A DNA stretch of 64,000 nt from Sphingobium sp. YR768 (GTDB taxonomy: Bacteria > Pseudomonadota > Alphaproteobacteria > Sphingomonadales > Sphingomonadaceae), in the NCBI RefSeq assembly GCF_900111125.1, contig NZ_FOGE01000012.1:62001-126000 (forward strand), read 5' to 3'. The notes under the pieces are model-generated. The model was given only the letters and a program-made list of their open reading frames with translations. It searched no databases and had not been told where the DNA came from. Each line of letters begins with the position of its first letter. Positions within the stretch are counted from its first letter, which is position 1. Below are positions 60,767 to 64,000 of the stretch, one piece after another. The position numbers and the translations under genes were made by a program.

Positions 60767-63295
60767 TCAGACGACCATATTGACCAGACGATCGGGCACC
60801 ACGATCACCTTCTTGGGCGTCGCGCCGTCCAGCGTGCGGATGACGTTGGGCGCGGCCAGCGCCAGCTTTTCCAGTTCGTCCTTCGGCGTCCCCTTGGCCA
60901 CGGTGATGGTGTCTCGCAGCTTGCCCATCACCTGACAGGCGATGGTGACTTCGTCATCGACCAGCAGCGCCGGATCGACGGTCGGCCAGGAGGCGTTGGC
61001 GATAAGACCTTCGCCACCCATCTCCGCCCAGCCTTCTTCGGCCAGATGCGGCGTCATCGGGGCAACGAGCAGCGCGAGGCCACGGATCGCGGCGGTGCGG
61101 CTCGCCGAAGGCTTGGCCTTCTCGATCGCGTTGGTGAGTTCGTAGATTTTGGCGACGGCCTTGTTGAAGCCCAGCGCCTCGATGTCTTTGGCGATACCGT
61201 CGACGGTCTGGTGCAGCTTGCGATCCAGCGCCTTGTCTTCGCCTTGTGCCGACGCATCCGCCTCGCCGAACAGGCGCCAGACGCGGTTGACGAAGCGCCA
61301 CGATCCCTCGATCCCGGCCTCGGTCCAGGGCAGATCGCGCTCCGGCGGGCTGTCCGACAGCATGAACCAGCGCACCGCGTCCGCGCCATATTGGGCGATG
61401 ATGTCATCGGGATCGACGACATTCTTCTTGGACTTGGACATTTTGATGACCCGGCCGACCTCTACCGGCGCATTGTCGGCGATCAGCGTGGCGCCTTCCG
61501 ACGTGCGGGTGATTTCACCGGGCGCGAAATAGACGGGGGGCAGGCCTTCGCCCTGTTCGCGGCTGTAGGTCTCATGCGTCACCATGCCCTGCGTGAACAG
61601 GCCGGTGAACGGCTCGGCAAAGCCCAACTGCCCCATATGCTGGAGCGCGCGGGTCCAGAAGCGGGCGTAGAGCAGATGCAGGATCGCATGTTCGACGCCG
61701 CCAATATATTGGCCGACCGGCAGCCATTGTTCGACCGTGGCGCGATCGAACGGCTTGTCCGACGGCTGGCTGGCGAAGCGGATGAAATACCAACTGGAGT
61801 CGGCGAACGTGTCCAGCGTGTCGGTTTCGCGCACGGCGGGCTTGCCGCAGGACGGGCAGTCGACATGCTTCCAGGTCGCATGGCGATCCAGCGGATTGCC
61901 GGGAATGTCGAAGCTGACATCTTCGGGCAGCACGACCGGCAACTGCGCCTTGGGCACGGGCACGACGCCGCAGCCCTCGCAATGGATGACCGGGATCGGC
62001 GTGCCCCAGTAACGCTGGCGCGACACGCCCCAGTCGCGCAGGCGGAACACGGTCTTGCCCGCGCCCCAGCCTTCGGATTCGGCGCGGCCGATGACGGCGG
62101 CCTTGGCTTCTTCCACCGCCATGCCGTCCAGAAAGCGCGAGTTCACCAGCGCACCGGGGCCGGTATAGGCCTCATTGTGGATCGGCTTGTCGGCCTCGCC
62201 TTCCAGCGCGACGACGCGCTCCACGGGGAGCATGTACTTGCGCGCGAAGTCGAGGTCGCGCTGATCATGCGCGGGCACGCCCATGACCGCGCCGGCGCCA
62301 TAATCCATCAGCACGAAATTGGCGATGAAGACGGGCAGGTGCCATTCGGGGTCGAAGGGGTGTGCGACCGTCAGGCCGGTGTCGAAGCCCAGCTTCTCCG
62401 CCGTTTCCAGCTCGGCTGCGGTGGTGCCGCCTTCCTTGCACTTTTCGATGAAGGCGACCGCCTCCGGGTTGTTCGCTGCCACCGCCTGCGCGACCGGGTG
62501 ATCGGCCGCGATCGCGACGAAGCTGGCACCGAAGATGGTGTCAGGCCGGGTCGAATAGACTTCGATTTCCGTGTCGAAGTGCGCTACCGGCTTGAAGCTG
62601 AATTGCAGGCCGACCGACTTGCCGATCCAGTTTTCCTGCATCGTCCGGACCTTGTCCGGCCACTGGTCGAGCGTCTTAAGCCCTTCCAGCAGATCGTCGG
62701 CAAACTGCGTGATCTTCAGGAACCACTGGCTGAGCTTGCGCTTCTCGACCAGTGCGCCCGATCGCCAGCCGCGCCCGTCGATCACTTGCTCGTTGGCCAG
62801 CACGGTCATGTCGACCGGGTCCCAGTTGACCGCTGATTCCTTGCGATAGACGAGGCCCGCTTCCAGCATGTCCAGGAACAGCGCCTGCTCATGGCCATAA
62901 TAGTCCGGCTCGCAGGTGGCGAGTTCGCGGCTCCAGTCGATCGCGAAGCCCAGCTTCTTCAATTGCGCGCGCATGTTGGCGATATTGTCGCGGGTCCACG
63001 ATCCGGGATGAACCTTCTTTTCCATCGCCGCATTTTCGGCCGGCATGCCAAAGGCGTCCCAACCCATCGGATGGAGCACTTCATGGCCCGTCATCCTGCG
63101 GAAGCGGGCCAGCACGTCGCCCATCGAATAGTTGCGGACATGACCGATATGGATGCGCCCCGACGGATAAGGGAACATCTCCAGCACATAGCTGCGCGGC
63201 TTGGTCGAGGCGTCGTCCGCCTTGAAGCTTTGCTGTTCGTCCCAGGTCGCCTGCCAACGGGCGTCGGCCTCCATCGGGTTGAAGCGCCTTTGCAT
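60767..63295 (-). CDS. leuS: Leucyl-tRNA synthetase
   Basis: Class I synthetase of 842 residues charging tRNA-Leu. The HIGH motif is [15 protein letters not shown] near residue 50. The editing domain lies between about 220 and 420 ([13 protein letters not shown]). The KMSKS motif is [13 protein letters not shown] near 620. The zinc-binding [10 protein letters not shown] and CPSCGKP segments are present. Length is within the bacterial range. A ribosome site AAGGAC precedes the ATG. Confidence 0.98.
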   Translation of the reverse strand: MQRRFNPMEADARWQATWDEQQSFKADDASTKPRSYVLEMFPYPSGRIHIGHVRNYSMGDVLARFRRMTGHEVLHPMGWDAFGMPAENAAMEKKVHPGSWTRDNIANMRAQLKKLGFAIDWSRELATCEPDYYGHEQALFLDMLEAGLVYRKESAVNWDPVDMTVLANEQVIDGRGWRSGALVEKRKLSQWFLKITQFADDLLEGLKTLDQWPDKVRTMQENWIGKSVGLQFSFKPVAHFDTEIEVYSTRPDTIFGASFVAIAADHPVAQAVAANNPEAVAFIEKCKEGGTTAAELETAEKLGFDTGLTVAHPFDPEWHLPVFIANFVLMDYGAGAVMGVPAHDQRDLDFARKYMLPVERVVALEGEADKPIHNEAYTGPGALVNSRFLDGMAVEEAKAAVIGRAESEGWGAGKTVFRLRDWGVSRQRYWGTPIPVIHCEGCGVVPVPKAQLPVVLPEDVSFDIPGNPLDRHATWKHVDCPSCGKPAVRETDTLDTFADSSWYFIRFASQPSDKPFDRATVEQWLPVGQYIGGVEHAILHLLYARFWTRALQHMGQLGFAEPFTGLFTQGMVTHETYSREQGEGLPPVYFAPGEITRTSEGATLIADNAPVEVGRVIKMSKSKKNVVDPDDIIAQYGADAVRWFMLSDSPPERDLPWTEAGIEGSWRFVNRVWRLFGEADASAQGEDKALDRKLHQTVDGIAKDIEALGFNKAVAKIYELTNAIEKAKPSASRTAAIRGLALLVAPMTPHLAEEGWAEMGGEGLIANASWPTVDPALLVDDEVTIACQVMGKLRDTITVAKGTPKDELEKLALAAPNVIRTLDGATPKKVIVVPDRLVNMVV

Positions 63296-63318
63296 GTCAT
63301 GTCCTTACAAATGCAAGC

Positions 63319-63346
63319 GGGCTGGGCTCGTGTAAAAGCCCAGCCC
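63319..63346 (-). terminator. Hairpin between DUF3576 gene and leuS
   Basis: GGGCTGGGCT / AGCCCAGCCC (10 bp, 8-base loop) lies 24 bases before the leuS ATG. On the minus strand the loop is TTTACACG and no T run follows. It may be an attenuator in the leuS leader or an end signal for the upstream gene. Confidence 0.5.
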
Positions 63347-63394
63347 AGAGAGTGTGAAAACAGCGCTTTGATCAGCGCCCGTCCAGGTTGTGGC

Positions 63395-63838
63395 TCAGCC
63401 GATCGCCGTGCGGCGCAGGTCGCGCGCCTTGGTGAGGATGATTTCTTCCAGCTTCTGCACGGTTGCAGCGGCGACGGGGGCGTCGACCCACTGGCCATTC
63501 TGGTTCACCTGACGGCTGGCGGCGACGCGCACCGCGTCGGCGCGCAGATCCTGATCCAGAATCGACACAGTCAGCTTCATCCGTTCATTGGGCGTGTTCG
63601 GATTGGCATACCAGTCAGTGACGATCACGCCGCCGTTCGAATCGGTCTGTACCATCGGCATGAAGGACAGTGTGTCGAGCGTGGCGCGCCACAGATAGGC
63701 GTTGACGCCGATCGTCGTCACCTTCGACGCGGCGAGGTCCGCCTTGGGACGCTCCTTCGAGCCGCCACCGCAAGCCGCGAGCGGCAGGAGGGCGGCCAGC
63801 AGCAGGCCGGAGGAAAGAGAGGCGGGAAGGCGCACCAT
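63395..63838 (-). CDS. DUF3576 family lipoprotein
   Basis: A 147-residue protein with a signal peptide and lipobox LAACG near residue 23. The mature part has TTIGVNAYLWRATLDTLSFMP, the DUF3576 signature, and ends in ILTKARDLRRTAIG. It is found beside leuS-lptE-holA in alphaproteobacteria, so it is probably linked to envelope biogenesis. The molecular role is unknown. It is the first gene of the leuS transcript. Confidence 0.88.
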   Translation of the reverse strand: MVRLPASLSSGLLLAALLPLAACGGGSKERPKADLAASKVTTIGVNAYLWRATLDTLSFMPMVQTDSNGGVIVTDWYANPNTPNERMKLTVSILDQDLRADAVRVAASRQVNQNGQWVDAPVAAATVQKLEEIILTKARDLRRTAIG

Positions 63839-64000
63839 CAGGGCATGTCCTAGCTAGGAAAACGAGAAACTGCCCGCTTCTATAGTGGCCGTGCAGCGCG
63901 GGGCAAGGGGGCGCTATGGAGCCGGCACATTGGACAGACGGCGCCTGACGCCTTCTACCCTGTGTATTCGATGCAACAGCTCAGACAAAAAGCGGCCCGG
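63839..64000. other. Right window edge, non-coding
   Basis: No gene could be supported. It should include the promoter of the DUF3576-leuS unit on the minus strand. The last bases (AAAAAGCGGCCCGG) may belong to a terminator of a gene outside the window. Confidence 0.3.

Noticed and set aside
63319..63346. T-box or other amino-acid riboswitch before leuS
   Set aside because: Only a simple 10-bp hairpin is present, with no T-box sequence. T-boxes are not expected in this group.

Overview
The window is a GC-rich chromosomal segment from an alphaproteobacterium, very probably a sphingomonad. Protein sequences and gene order both point there: ftsK, mipZ, hemE, the PPSR/maf/aroE/coaE/dnaQ block, mmcB, gidA/parAB, a FadL porin and a large TonB receptor. 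It is almost all core genome, with tightly packed operons, many 4-base ATGA overlaps and no rRNA, tRNA, CRISPR, prophage or insertion sequence that I can see.

The central landmark is the likely chromosomal replication origin at 19190-19475, between hemE and the PPSR (RP001-like) gene. This is the same position as in Caulobacter and Rickettsia. It holds three perfect DnaA boxes (TTATCCACA) and eight GANTC (CcrM) sites in about 230 bp. Genes left of it run mainly leftward and those right of it mainly rightward until about 40 kb. About 25-28 kb further right lies the mnmE-mnmG-rsmG-parA-parB cluster, with one perfect and two variant parS sites.

Layout: 1-5.8 kb, glnD (5' cut by the window edge), an L,D-transpeptidase, ribA, xth, lolA. 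6-13.7 kb, ftsK, a GNAT/EamA pair, a vapBC toxin-antitoxin module, ispG, a FadL porin, and two paralogous small-RNA-like elements. 13.8-19.2 kb, a hexose phosphomutase, a J-domain membrane protein, mipZ, panC, hemJ, hemE. 19.2-27 kb, oriC, PPSR-maf-aroE-coaE-dnaQ, hpf, ptsN, a thioesterase, a cell-wall hydrolase and an SOS-controlled mmcB. 27-36.3 kb, two palindromic repeats, an ankyrin protein, a Sco protein, small conserved genes, trhO, pdeM, a TonB receptor, yggS and a thiE-like gene. 37-43 kb, an Mla-type lipid transport operon and pepN. 43-54 kb, parB-parA-rsmG-mnmG-mnmE, a dienelactone hydrolase, a quinone reductase, a methyltransferase, a TerC protein, rho. 54-64 kb, a two-domain retropepsin-like protein, PBP1a, msrB, holA-lptE, a DUF1796 gene that looks foreign, leuS and a DUF3576 lipoprotein.

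The least expected signal is the pair of minus-strand elements at 6047-6183 and 13592-13724. They share 28 identical bases including an anti-Shine-Dalgarno motif (CCUCUCCU), each followed by a strong Rho-independent terminator whose sequence differs but whose fold is kept. Two conserved upstream boxes sit at exactly conserved spacing. Their conserved core can pair with the ribosome-binding sites of the TonB receptor (10 bp plus 3 bp) and of the adjacent FadL porin, suggesting sibling sRNAs that repress outer-membrane proteins.
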